Positions 1 to 7,884 of a stretch of 64,000 nucleotides of DNA are shown here, in pieces. The notes beneath the pieces were generated by a model, which was given only the letters and a program-made list of their open reading frames with translations, was not told the DNA's origin and ran no database searches. Within the stretch, counting starts at the first letter, position 1, and every line of letters begins with the position of its first letter. A program made the position numbers and the translations under genes. The DNA is from Jeotgalibacillus aurantiacus (lineage in GTDB: Bacteria; Bacillota; Bacilli; Bacillales; Jeotgalibacillaceae): NCBI RefSeq assembly GCF_020595125.1, contig NZ_JACNMS010000003.1, positions 1 through 64,000 on the forward strand, given 5' to 3'.

Positions 1-163
1 CGGGATAAGTGCTGAAAGCATCTAAGCATGAAGCCCCCCTCAAGATGAGATTTCCCACACGCAAGTGGTAAGATCCCTGAAAGATGATCAGGTAGATAGG
101 TTCGAGGTGGAAGCATGGCGACATGTGTAGCTGACGAATACTAATCGATCGAGGACTTAACCA
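1..163 (+). rRNA. 23S ribosomal RNA, 3' end
   Basis: The first ~163 bases match the conserved 3' end of Bacillales 23S rRNA: GATGAGATTTCCC, AAGATCCCTGAAAGATGATCAG and the terminal AATCGATCGAGGACTTAACC. The 5' part lies outside the window. The gene is followed by 5S rRNA on the same strand, the normal operon order. The exact 3' end is inferred from the usual ACC terminus. Confidence 0.96.
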
Positions 164-256
164 AATCGGTGATTCTCGGAAAAACCTTGCGGTTGTTTGA
201 TGTTGTGTCCAGTTTTGAGGGAATGAAATTTTTTGTTCTTTCTTTTAAACCTGTTG

Positions 257-286
257 TTGAAATCAGCAATGGAAACTTGGTATAAT
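257..286 (+). promoter_or_regulatory. SigA-type promoter in the 23S-5S spacer
   Basis: TTGAAA at 257-262 and a perfect TATAAT at 281-286 are separated by 18 bp. It would start transcription about 20 nt before the 5S gene and could feed the 5S and tRNA cluster independently of the rRNA promoters. Activity is inferred from the motif only. Confidence 0.5.
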
Positions 287-312
287 AGTTTTTGTTCCAA
301 GCAAGCAGAATA

Positions 313-429
<117 letters not shown>

Positions 430-434
430 AATAT

Positions 435-509
435 TCCACAGTAGCTCAGTGGTAGAGCAATCGGCTGTTAACCGATCGGTCGTAGGTTCGAGTCCTACCT
501 GTGGAGCCA
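435..509 (+). tRNA. tRNA-Asn (GTT)
   Basis: Acceptor stem TCCACAG/CTGTGGA, anticodon GTT at 467-469 in loop CTGTTAA, T-arm GGTTCGAGTCC, encoded CCA end. First tRNA of the cluster after 5S. Confidence 0.96.
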
Positions 510-516
510 TTTTTCT

Positions 517-592
517 GCTTCCATAGCTCAGCAGGTAGAGCACTTCCATGGTAAGGAAGAGGTCGCAGGTTCAAATCCTGTTGGAAGCTCCA
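517..592 (+). tRNA. tRNA-Thr (GGT)
   Basis: Acceptor GCTTCCA/TGGAAGC, anticodon stem CTTCC/GGAAG with loop ATGGTAA giving GGT, T-arm GGTTCAAATCC and encoded CCA. Only 7 nt after tRNA-Asn, so co-transcribed. Confidence 0.95.
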
Positions 593-597
593 CTCAT

Positions 598-672
598 GGC
601 CCGTTGGTCAAGTGGTTAAGACACCGCCCTTTCACGGCGGTAACACGGGTTCGAATCCCGTACGGGTCACCA
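598..672 (+). tRNA. tRNA-Glu (TTC)
   Basis: Acceptor GGCCCGT/ACGGGTC, anticodon stem CCGCC/GGCGG with loop CTTTCAC giving TTC, T-arm GGTTCGAATCC, encoded CCA. Confidence 0.95.
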
Positions 673-695
673 CTTTTAAAATGAAATCATCCCAT

Positions 696-771
696 GGAGA
701 ATTAGCTCAGCTGGGAGAGCATCTGCCTTACAAGCAGAGGGTCGGCGGTTCGAGCCCGTCATTCTCCACCA
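696..771 (+). tRNA. tRNA-Val (TAC)
   Basis: Acceptor GGAGAAT/ATTCTCC, anticodon loop CTTACAA giving TAC, T-arm GGTTCGAGCCC, encoded CCA. Confidence 0.95.
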
Positions 772-778
772 TTTATTT

Positions 779-854
<76 letters not shown>

Positions 855-870
855 GTTTTCATTTAAATAC

Positions 871-954
871 GGAGGGGTAGCGAAGTGGCTAAACGCGGCG
901 GACTGTAAATCCGCTCCTTCGGGTTCGGCAGTTCGAATCTGCCCCCCTCCACCA
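871..954 (+). tRNA. tRNA-Tyr (GTA)
   Basis: Class II tRNA of 84 nt with a long variable arm (CTCCTTCGGGTTCGG region), acceptor GGAGGGG, anticodon loop ACTGTAAAT giving GTA, encoded CCA. Confidence 0.95.
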
Positions 955-961
955 TTTTTTA

Positions 962-1000
962 AAAAACGGACATATTAAAAGATGTCCTTTCTGTTTTTTT
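962..1000 (+). terminator. Terminator-like hairpin inside the tRNA cluster
   Basis: GGACAT at 968-973 pairs with ATGTCC at 982-987, extended by flanking A/T pairs, and is followed by a T-rich tract CTGTTTTTTT. It separates the Asn-Tyr tRNAs from Gln-Lys, so the last two may be expressed by read-through. Confidence 0.6.
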
Positions 1001-1025
1001 AGGGCATACTGTTCTTAAATAACAT

Positions 1026-1100
1026 TGGGCTATAGCCAAGCGGTAAGGCAACGGACTTTGACTCCGTCATGCGTTGGTTCGAATCCAGCTAGCCCAGCCA
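1026..1100 (+). tRNA. tRNA-Gln (TTG)
   Basis: Acceptor TGGGCTA/TAGCCCA, anticodon stem CGGA/TCCG with loop giving TTG, encoded CCA. Lies 25 nt after the internal hairpin. Confidence 0.95.
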
Positions 1101-1101
1101 A

Positions 1102-1174
1102 GAGCCATTAGCTCAGTTGGTAGAGCATCTGACTTTTAATCAGAGGGTCGAAGGTTCGAGTCCTTCATGGCTCA
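1102..1174 (+). tRNA. tRNA-Lys (TTT), CCA not encoded
   Basis: Acceptor GAGCCAT/ATGGCTC, anticodon loop CTTTTAA giving TTT, T-arm GGTTCGAGTCC. Unlike its seven neighbours the discriminator A is followed by TTA, not CCA, so the 3' end must be added by CCA nucleotidyltransferase. Confidence 0.95.
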
Positions 1175-1178
1175 TTAC

Positions 1179-1218
1179 AAAGCGTCTCATCGATTTTATC
1201 ATCGATGGGGCGTTTTTT
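1179..1218 (+). terminator. Terminator of the rRNA-tRNA operon
   Basis: CGTCTCATCGAT pairs with ATCGATGGGGCG (including G-U pairs) across loop TTTATC and is followed by TTTTTT. Strong rho-independent terminator. Confidence 0.88.
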
Positions 1219-1261
1219 ATTTTGGTTTTTGAGTTAGTGAGGTCGGCACAATAAAGGGGCA

Positions 1262-1725
1262 GGAGTGTCTAATAATGGTGGAGGTCCTCATAATAATGAG
1301 GAAGGGCTATCTAATTGGGGGTGAGGCTGCGCTCAATGCTCTTCGGAACGGATAGTCCATGGTCCAGATCCAGTCGCGAGCTTGTCTTTGAGTTACCCAA
1401 CGGCATGAAAGGCCCCCGGGCTTCGCCGGGATGTTTCTGGAGGTGTGCAGAATGAGGAGCGAAGTGTGTAGAATAACGGTGAAAGTATATCGAATAAGAC
1501 CAAAAGTATGAAGAATGAAGAAGAAAGTGTATCGAATAGCAGGCTTAGTTTATAGAAAAGCCGCTCGCTGCAGTTAGCTAACTTCATGAAAGGCCCCGAG
1601 CTTCGCCGGGATGTTTCCAGAGGTATGCAGAATAACGAACGAAGTGTATCAAATAAAGAGCAAAGTCTATCGAATAAACCCAAAAGTAAGAACAATAAAG
1701 AAGCAACTACATAAAATAACCACGC
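1262..1725. repeat. 21-bp phased intergenic repeat array 1
   Basis: No convincing gene lies between the tRNA terminator and arginase. Instead a degenerate unit resembling AAAGTGTATCGAATAANNNN recurs with the AATAA core at 1270, 1291, 1312, then 1450, 1471, 1492, 1513, 1534, then 1630, 1651, 1672, 1693, 1714, that is exactly 21 bp apart within each block. The last two blocks are each preceded by a related GC-rich header (1404-1437 and 1585-1617) containing CTTCGCCGGGATGTTT. Reading the minus strand gives an ORF with a seven-residue period, a by-product of the 21-bp spacing. Confidence 0.8.
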
Positions 1726-1811
1726 TAGTCATCATAATACTCCCCCAACTGTTCTCCACCCATAGACACCTGTATATATATACATAATTCTGCCCAGTTG
1801 AGTCACTTCAA

Positions 1812-1826
1812 ATGAAAGCGTTACAA
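1812..1826 (+). promoter_or_regulatory. Possible CcpA (cre) site before arginase
   Basis: ATGAAAGCGTTACAA matches the cre consensus WTGNAANCGNWNNCW at all fixed positions but one. It lies ~35 nt upstream of the arginase start, a position where CcpA could repress. Inferred from motif only. Confidence 0.35.
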
Positions 1827-1858
1827 TAAGAAGGCAGTACATTGAAGGGGGAGCAATC

Positions 1859-2761
1859 ATGCAAAAGAAAAACATCTCTGTAATCGGAGTACCGATGGAT
1901 CTTGGTCAGATGCGCCGCGGCGTGGATATGGGACCGAGTGCGATTCGTTATGCCGGATTACTTGAACGTTTAGAGAATATTGGTCATACGGTGACAGACC
2001 TTGGTGATATCCGGATTGACCAGGCTGAGCGCGTACATACGGCTGAGACGAACCTTCGTAATCTTGAGGCTGTGGTAAAGGGAAATACGGAGCTTGCGGA
2101 TCAGGTAAAGGCTGTGAAGGATGCAGGTGATTTTCCACTGATTTTAGGTGGAGATCACAGTATTGCGATCGGCTCACTGGCAGGGATCAGCAGCAAGCAT
2201 GAGAGCCTTGGTGTCATCTGGTATGATGCACATGGTGATTTAAATACAGGTGAAACGTCACCTTCAGGTAATATTCACGGGATGCCGCTTGCGGTGAGTC
2301 TCGGTCTAGGACACGAGGACCTTGTGAACATTCACGGCTATACGCCTAAAGTAAAGCCGGAGAACATTGTCATTATCGGAGCACGATCTTTAGATGAAGG
2401 GGAACGTGAGCTGATTAAGGAAAAAGGCATCCGCGTCTACACGATGCACGAGGTTGACCGTATGGGTATGACGCGTGTAATGGAAGAGTCGATCGAGTAT
2501 CTGAAAGGTCGCACGGATGGTGTGCACCTGTCGCTTGATCTGGACGGACTGGATCCAAGTGACGCACCTGGTGTGGGCACGCCTGTACTTGGCGGCATCT
2601 CTTACCGCGAAAGTCACCTGGCGATGGAAATGCTCGCTGAGGCGGATATTCTGACGTCAGCTGAATTCGTGGAAGTGAATCCGATTCTTGATGAAAAGAA
2701 CAAGACTGCAACGGTTGCAGTTGCTTTAATTGGATCTTTGTTTGGCGAAAAGCTTCTGTAA
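1859..2761 (+). CDS. rocF: Arginase
   Basis: Hydrolyses L-arginine to ornithine and urea in arginine catabolism; cytosolic, binuclear Mn enzyme. The 300-residue protein has the ureohydrolase motifs GGDHS (His100), DAHGD (Asp123, His125, Asp127) and SLDLDG (Asp227, Asp229), plus the conserved VEVNP near residue 271. B. subtilis RocF is about the same length. ATG 1859 follows a GGGGGA ribosome binding site. It stands alone between the tRNA terminator and sigW with its own terminator; a possible cre site suggests carbon control. Confidence 0.95.
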   Translation: MQKKNISVIGVPMDLGQMRRGVDMGPSAIRYAGLLERLENIGHTVTDLGDIRIDQAERVHTAETNLRNLEAVVKGNTELADQVKAVKDAGDFPLILGGDHSIAIGSLAGISSKHESLGVIWYDAHGDLNTGETSPSGNIHGMPLAVSLGLGHEDLVNIHGYTPKVKPENIVIIGARSLDEGERELIKEKGIRVYTMHEVDRMGMTRVMEESIEYLKGRTDGVHLSLDLDGLDPSDAPGVGTPVLGGISYRESHLAMEMLAEADILTSAEFVEVNPILDEKNKTATVAVALIGSLFGEKLL

Positions 2762-2799
2762 TAAGCTAACGCAATTCTTCATTTAATAGTAAGGTGAAC

Positions 2800-2847
2800 A
2801 GACCGGAACAACCTTTTGCAGCTTGTTCCGGTTTGTTTAATTTTTAA
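2800..2847 (+). terminator. Terminator after arginase
   Basis: ACCGGAACAA and TTGTTCCGGT form a 10-bp stem around a ~12-nt loop, followed by TTTGTTTAATTTTT. Confidence 0.85.
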
Positions 2848-2910
2848 CTATGTTACGCACGCATATACCCTCCCCACCTATTCCCAAAAATTTCATATCT
2901 TTTTACTTTA

Positions 2911-2965
2911 ACTGGATGACCCTTGTGTCGAAACATAGTATAATAGAAGGGATGTAATTCGACAC
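2911..2965 (+). promoter_or_regulatory. Candidate promoter of sigW with a flanking inverted repeat
   Basis: A perfect TATAAT lies at 2939-2944, with a weak -35 (GATGAC) 18 bp upstream. A perfect inverted repeat GTGTCGAA (2925-2932) and TTCGACAC (2958-2965) brackets the -10. B. subtilis sigW is auto-regulated from a TGAAAC/CGTA promoter; here CGAAAC occurs inside the left arm but no CGTA at the expected distance. Promoter is plausible, the inverted repeat as an operator is speculative. Confidence 0.4.
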
Positions 2966-3082
2966 ATAGGTCGAAAATGGACGTACATAAAAAATCTCGA
3001 AATAAAAATAAAAAGCGTGAAACCTTTTGCGCCTTCGATCCGTAAACAGGTTAGAGCCGCATGAAGCGGAGGTAAAGGAAGA

Positions 3083-3646
3083 ATGGAACTCATCGTGAAA
3101 AAGAGAATACAGCAGGTGCTGAAGGGTGATCAGAATGCGTTCGGCGAAATTGTGGAACTCTATAAGGACAGAGTGTATCATGTATGTTTCAGGATGTTAG
3201 GCAATCGTCATGAGGCGGAAGATATTGCGCAGGAAGCATTTATCAGAGCTTATACCAACATTCATACATTTGATATCGACCGCAAATTTTCAACGTGGAT
3301 TTTCCGTATCGCCACGAATCTTTGCATTGACCGGATCCGTAAAAAGAAACCGGACTATTACCTGGATGCAGAAGTTGCTGGGACAGAGGGGTTGACGATG
3401 TATTCTCAGGTGGAGTCGGATGAACCGTTGCCTGAGGATGAAGTAGAATCAATGGAATTACAGGAATCAATTCAGAAAGAAATTTCATTATTACCCGACA
3501 AATATCGTTCTGTGATCGTATTAAAGTATATAGAGGAGCTATCGCTGAAGGAAATCAGTGAGATTCTGGATTTACCGCTTGGAACAGTCAAGACCAGAAT
3601 TCATCGTGGACGGGAAGCGCTCCGAAAGCAATTAAGATCAATTTAG
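3083..3646 (+). CDS. sigW: ECF RNA polymerase sigma factor SigW
   Basis: Extracytoplasmic-function sigma factor for cell-envelope and antimicrobial stress. The 187 residues equal the B. subtilis SigW length, and stretches such as EAEDIAQEAFIRAY (region 2), RIRKKKPDYYLDAEVAGTEG and GTVKTRIHRGREALRKQL (region 4.2 helix-turn-helix) are those I recall for SigW. GGAGGTAAAGGA precedes ATG 3083. The anti-sigma gene follows after a 6-nt stop-to-SD gap, so sigW-rsiW form an operon. Confidence 0.95.
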   Translation: MELIVKKRIQQVLKGDQNAFGEIVELYKDRVYHVCFRMLGNRHEAEDIAQEAFIRAYTNIHTFDIDRKFSTWIFRIATNLCIDRIRKKKPDYYLDAEVAGTEGLTMYSQVESDEPLPEDEVESMELQESIQKEISLLPDKYRSVIVLKYIEELSLKEISEILDLPLGTVKTRIHRGREALRKQLRSI

Positions 3647-3661
3647 GAGAGGGTGAGTCTC

Positions 3662-4294
3662 GTGAACACTTGTCCTGAACACATCGTGCATTTAATGCAT
3701 GAGTATTTAGATGAAGAGATTTCACAAGAACAGGAAAAGGAGTTAAAGGCGCACCTTCAGCAATGTGAAGCGTGCAAAACTCATTTTCATGAATTAAAAA
3801 AGACGATTGCGCTTGTCCAGAGCACATCGCATATCCAGGCGCCGTCTGACTTTACGGCAAACGTCATGAACAGACTGCCAAAGGAAAAGAAAAAAGCCGG
3901 TATGAATCGATGGTTCCAGCGTCATCCGCTGTTTGTAGCCGCAGCTGTGTTTTTCGTCTTAATGAGCGGAAGCCTCTTCACCACATGGGGTGGGGACAAT
4001 GAGTTTGCCTTTACACCAAGTGAAAAAGTGGTGGTAGAGGGCAGTACGGTTGTGATTCCTGAAGGAGAAACGGTTGAGGGCGACTTTACGGTCCGCAACG
4101 GCGATCTGCGTGTGGAAGGGGAAGTCACTGGTAATGTGACCGTTATTAACGGCGAACAGTATACGGCAGGTGCCGGAACGGTTACAGGTGAAATTGAAGA
4201 AATTGACCAGGCCTTCGAATGGCTCTGGTATTCGATTAAATCAGCTGTGAAGGATCTGAGCGATTTCGGTCGCTCTTCAGATAACGAGTCATAA
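3662..4294 (+). CDS. rsiW: Anti-sigma-W factor RsiW
   Basis: Membrane-anchored inhibitor of SigW, degraded by regulated proteolysis on envelope stress. N-terminal zinc anti-sigma motif His31-X3-Cys35-X2-Cys38 (HLQQCEAC), one membrane span about residues 89-107, and a beta-rich extracellular domain with the repeated EGETVEGDFTVRNG pattern, as in B. subtilis RsiW. I chose GTG 3662 (MNTCPEH) because AGGAGAGGG ends 8 nt upstream; the in-frame GTG at 3653 overlaps that site. Confidence 0.93.
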   Translation: MNTCPEHIVHLMHEYLDEEISQEQEKELKAHLQQCEACKTHFHELKKTIALVQSTSHIQAPSDFTANVMNRLPKEKKKAGMNRWFQRHPLFVAAAVFFVLMSGSLFTTWGGDNEFAFTPSEKVVVEGSTVVIPEGETVEGDFTVRNGDLRVEGEVTGNVTVINGEQYTAGAGTVTGEIEEIDQAFEWLWYSIKSAVKDLSDFGRSSDNES

Positions 4295-4323
4295 GAACTG
4301 CCCTTGAGGTGGTTCTTTTTTCT
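4294..4323 (+). terminator. Terminator after rsiW
   Basis: AGAACTGCC and GGTGGTTCT pair around CTTGA and are followed by TTTTTTCTG. It separates sigW-rsiW from the downstream cyclase. Confidence 0.75.
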
Positions 4324-4457
4324 GTTGTATACAGTATCTGAACTTAAATGAATGATTTAAAATAAAATAAGTGGTTTTTGGTTGAAAAATGGGTATAAAG
4401 AATTATAAGACGATTCGCATTCATTGTGTTAAAGTGATGAAGAGAGGGGGATGGAAG

Positions 4458-5501
4458 ATGAAGGATATCAAAACAGAACAATTATTTTCCCTGTTACGCT
4501 GGATTTTTCTTATTGCGATCTTCGCAATCTATCTGATCCCTTATTTACGTGAACAAATCGGCTTTACCGGACAGTCGTTTCCAATATTGGTTTTGACCTT
4601 TTTTCTATTTACTGTGTTCGCGCAGGTTCAATTATATAAAGCGACAAGACAGCAGTTGTTATTCCCGCGGTTGTTGCAGAGTGGTGTGTGGATCGATTAC
4701 GGCGCCTTTGTCTGGCTCGTAGCGATTACAGGTGGAATCGAAAGTGAGTTTCTGCCGATTATGTATATTATTTTGATGCACGCGATGATTTACTGGAAAG
4801 AACGCGGTGCTGTTTTGATGACCATGGCCTTAATGATGGCCATCTGGTCCATGCCGTATTTTTTAAATGGCTATACGCCGGAGGTTCTGATTTCCGGTGC
4901 ACTGCAGACGTTTATTTTAATTGTCATGGCCGTTTTCAGCGCCATCCTCGTTTTGCAGGAACGCAGGCATTTAGATAAGGCCGCACATCTTGGAAATGAA
5001 CTTCGCCAGGATTATTTAACGGGCCTTTACAATGTCCGTCATTTTGATGAAGAGCTTGAGCAGCTCGTGAAGCGCAATGAGCCTTTTCATTTATTGATCG
5101 GGGATGTTGATCACTTTAAGGTGGCAAACGATCACTATGGTCATCTATATGGCGATTATGTGCTTGAAAGGGTTGGCCCGATGCTGAAAAAGGTGAGCGG
5201 CGAGCATCTTGGAAAGGCATTTCGCTACGGTGGCGAGGAATTTGTCTTTTTATTTCCCGGGAAAGAATTTAATGTCGAACGTTTTTTAAGTGATCTTCGG
5301 AAAGAAGTAGAACTGCTGGATCTGCAACAGCCTGAGTGGACGCTCAGTATGAGTGTAGGTTACACGATCTTTAAGCGGAACCGTTCTGCTGAACAGGTCG
5401 TGGCGGAAGCCGATCAGCGTCTGTATCACGCGAAGCGGAACGGGCGGGCATGTGCCGTTCTTGAAGATGAACAGGTCTTTCACTATTTAAAAGCACAGTA
5501 A
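4458..5501 (+). CDS. Membrane-bound diguanylate cyclase (GGDEF)
   Basis: Expected to make the second messenger c-di-GMP from two GTP. Residues 1-165 contain about five membrane segments; the C-terminal GGDEF domain carries a metal Asp in GDVDHFK (Asp216) and the active-site motif GGEEF at 258-262, so it should be active. The RxxD inhibitory I-site is not present at the expected place before FRYGGEEF. ATG 4458 is chosen because AGAGGGGG lies 7 nt upstream; an in-frame ATG at 4389 has no SD. Its position between rsiW and cdaA interrupts a gene order that is contiguous in B. subtilis, putting c-di-GMP and c-di-AMP synthases side by side. Confidence 0.88.
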   Translation: MKDIKTEQLFSLLRWIFLIAIFAIYLIPYLREQIGFTGQSFPILVLTFFLFTVFAQVQLYKATRQQLLFPRLLQSGVWIDYGAFVWLVAITGGIESEFLPIMYIILMHAMIYWKERGAVLMTMALMMAIWSMPYFLNGYTPEVLISGALQTFILIVMAVFSAILVLQERRHLDKAAHLGNELRQDYLTGLYNVRHFDEELEQLVKRNEPFHLLIGDVDHFKVANDHYGHLYGDYVLERVGPMLKKVSGEHLGKAFRYGGEEFVFLFPGKEFNVERFLSDLRKEVELLDLQQPEWTLSMSVGYTIFKRNRSAEQVVAEADQRLYHAKRNGRACAVLEDEQVFHYLKAQ

Positions 5502-5535
5502 CAGCTGTTTCAGTTTGATGACATTCCGTTTCACA

Positions 5536-5564
5536 CACACGAAACAGGGGCATTGTGTTATAAT
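5536..5564 (+). promoter_or_regulatory. Extended -10 promoter before cdaA
   Basis: TGTTATAAT (TATAAT at 5559-5564 with an upstream TG) about 105 nt before cdaA; the -35 region is weak. Likely drives cdaA-cdaR-glmM. Confidence 0.5.
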
Positions 5565-5670
5565 GGTGGAGTTTAAATGATTTTATACCTGATGGTGGTA
5601 AGTGAAAACTGCCTGAACAATAGAGAGATAAGTGAACAGCCCTTTTAAATAGATAAATGGAGGAAGTCCC

Positions 5671-6510
5671 ATGCCGTTTTTTGAACAATTTTCAGATTTA
5701 ACGGTGTTAGACATTGCAGTGCACCTTTTAGACATACTCCTCGTATGGTATTTGTTGTATAAGCTGATTACCCTGATTAAAGGGACGAAGGCTGTCCAGC
5801 TGCTAAAAGGAATCTTTGTCATCGTTATTGTACGGATACTAAGTGAACTCCTTGGTTTTAATACACTTGCAAGTATTATGCAGGAAGTCATGTATTGGGG
5901 GGTTCTCGGGGTCATTATTATCTTCCAGCCGGAGCTTCGTCGTGCACTGGAGCAGCTTGGACGGGGAAGGATTTTTACAAGAGGTAATTTGCAGGAGGAT
6001 GAAGAGCGGACACGTCTTGTGGAAGCGGTCACGAAGGCCGTCAGCTACATGGCCAAACGCCGGATTGGTGCCCTGATCTCCTTTGAGCGTGAAACGGGGA
6101 TGGGGGACTATATTGAAACCGGCATCCCGATGGATTCCAAGCTGACGAGCGAGCTGTTGATTAATCTGTTCATTCCGAATACACCGCTTCACGATGGAGC
6201 GGTGATCGTTCAGAAGAACCGGATTTCAGCCGCAGCATGTTATTTGCCGCTGTCCGAAAGTCCGTTCATTTCAAAAGAGCTGGGAACGCGGCACCGTGCT
6301 GCACTGGGTGTCAGTGAGGTCACGGATAGTATTACAATTGTGGTATCAGAGGAGACAGGAGCCATCTCCATCACGACAAACGGTGAACTCAAGCGTAACC
6401 TGGAGCTGGAGGAATTCAGTAAGATCCTCCGCCGCGAATGGTTTAACGAAAAAGCCGGCACATCCGGATTGTCACGATGGAACTGGAGGGGGAAAAAGTC
6501 TAATGGATAA
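5671..6510 (+). CDS. cdaA: Diadenylate cyclase CdaA
   Basis: Makes c-di-AMP from two ATP at the membrane; c-di-AMP controls potassium and osmolyte uptake and wall homeostasis. Three N-terminal membrane segments (about 10-90) and the DAC domain with LHDGA (DGA 175-177) and GTRHRAALG (RHR 207-209). 279 residues, close to the family norm. ATG 5671 follows GGAGGAAG. It overlaps cdaR by 8 nt and precedes glmM, the conserved cdaA-cdaR-glmM module in which both partners modulate cyclase activity. Confidence 0.95.
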   Translation: MPFFEQFSDLTVLDIAVHLLDILLVWYLLYKLITLIKGTKAVQLLKGIFVIVIVRILSELLGFNTLASIMQEVMYWGVLGVIIIFQPELRRALEQLGRGRIFTRGNLQEDEERTRLVEAVTKAVSYMAKRRIGALISFERETGMGDYIETGIPMDSKLTSELLINLFIPNTPLHDGAVIVQKNRISAAACYLPLSESPFISKELGTRHRAALGVSEVTDSITIVVSEETGAISITTNGELKRNLELEEFSKILRREWFNEKAGTSGLSRWNWRGKKSNG

Positions 6511-7840
6511 ATTCCTTGAAAGCCGTTGGTTTTTGCGAGGTTTTGCCCTCATGATTGCCCTTTTTATGTTTTTTTCCGCCAACACTGAAGAAGAAGGGTC
6601 TAACAGCTCGACCAGCTCTCAAAATGATATCGAAACAATTGAAAATGTGCCTGTTGATACGATGTACAACGAAGAAGAATTTGTTGTCAGCGGTGTGCCG
6701 AGCACAATAGACGTCACAGTGGAAGGCCCTGCTGCGCTTGTGATGAGAACGGAATCCGCACGTGATTTTCGCGTGTTCATTAATATGGCTGACCTTGGAA
6801 TCGGGACACACGAAGTGAATATTCAATATGAGAACTTTTCCCCTGAGCTTCGTGTCACGCTGAATCCTTCTGTGGCAACGGTCACCATTGATGAGCGCTT
6901 GACACAGGAATTCAGAGTGGATGCCGAGTTCAACCAGTCGATCGTTCCGGAAGGCTATCAGCTTGATTCAATTGATGTTGAGCCAGAGACCGTTGAAATT
7001 ACCGGCGCCAGAAACGTGCTCGAGTCCATTCGTTATGTACGTGCCTCCCTGAGTGCAGATGGAGAAGTAGAGGATGGAGACACCTTTGAATCCGCCGTTC
7101 AGGTGCTTGATGGCAATCTGGACAAGCTGCCGGTTTCCATTGAACCGCAAAATGTGGATTTGACCGTCAACATATCACAGCCGAGCAAGGAAGTAACCCT
7201 TGTTCCGGTTCAGGAAGGCGAACCTGGCGACGGACTTGAGCTTGAAAATATTTCTTTAGTCAATGAAACCGTCACGATCTTTGGTCCGGCAAGAACGATC
7301 GATGCGATTGAGCAGATTGAAGTACCGTTTGACATATCAGGCGTAACAAGAAGCGGTTCGCGCATTGAAGTGCCAATTCCGGTACCTGAAGGGGTCTCAG
7401 AACTTTCATCAGAAATGGCTTCTGCGGTCGTGACATTGACAGAAAGCGAAGGAAACGCAGATAATACCGAGGAGACAGCTGACACTGAAGAACCGGTTAC
7501 TACTGATCCGGACCAGGACGAAACGGCTTCCGGTGACAATGATAATAATGAAAATACAACAGAAGAGCTGACTTTGTCGGCTCTTCCTGTTGAAACGAGA
7601 AATATTGGCGAGGATCTGCAGGCAACCTTTTTAGAGCCGGCCGGCGGGGAGCTGAATCTGCGTGTATCGGGTGATGCCGAGACGCTTGAAGGCTTATCAG
7701 AAGAAGATTTTTCACTGTATATTGATGCTGAAGGTTTAGATGAAGGTGAACACAACGTTGAGGTCCAGGTGGAGGGGCCCTCGAACGTCACATATATCCT
7801 GTCGCGGCCAAGTGTCACCATTTCACTTGCGCAGGCGTAA
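6503..7840 (+). CDS. cdaR: CdaA regulator CdaR (YbbR domains)
   Basis: Extracytoplasmic regulator of CdaA. One N-terminal membrane segment (about 9-25), then several YbbR domains of ~85 residues and a low-complexity acidic linker rich in Asp, Glu, Thr and Asn before the last domain. 445 residues, slightly shorter than B. subtilis CdaR. ATG 6503 (MDKFLESRWF) lies behind GGAGGGGG inside the 3' end of cdaA, so translation is coupled. The open frame extends upstream but only overlaps cdaA. Confidence 0.9.
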   Translation: MDKFLESRWFLRGFALMIALFMFFSANTEEEGSNSSTSSQNDIETIENVPVDTMYNEEEFVVSGVPSTIDVTVEGPAALVMRTESARDFRVFINMADLGIGTHEVNIQYENFSPELRVTLNPSVATVTIDERLTQEFRVDAEFNQSIVPEGYQLDSIDVEPETVEITGARNVLESIRYVRASLSADGEVEDGDTFESAVQVLDGNLDKLPVSIEPQNVDLTVNISQPSKEVTLVPVQEGEPGDGLELENISLVNETVTIFGPARTIDAIEQIEVPFDISGVTRSGSRIEVPIPVPEGVSELSSEMASAVVTLTESEGNADNTEETADTEEPVTTDPDQDETASGDNDNNENTTEELTLSALPVETRNIGEDLQATFLEPAGGELNLRVSGDAETLEGLSEEDFSLYIDAEGLDEGEHNVEVQVEGPSNVTYILSRPSVTISLAQA

Positions 7841-7884
7841 TCCTGTATAAAACAGGAGCGATTAATTAAGGAGCGATGATTAGA

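Noticed and set aside
1393-1695. Minus-strand ORF of 100 codons with seven-residue LFDTLRS-like repeats
   Set aside because: The period is forced by the 21-bp DNA repeat, there is no SD, and similar but unrelated-motif arrays give other heptad ORFs. Treated as non-coding.
1450-1720. CRISPR array
   Set aside because: Units are 21 bp, degenerate and contiguous without unique 30-40 bp spacers, and there are no cas genes.
2920-2980. Canonical SigW-type promoter for sigW
   Set aside because: CGAAAC is present but there is no CGTA at 16-17 bp; a SigA -10 fits better.
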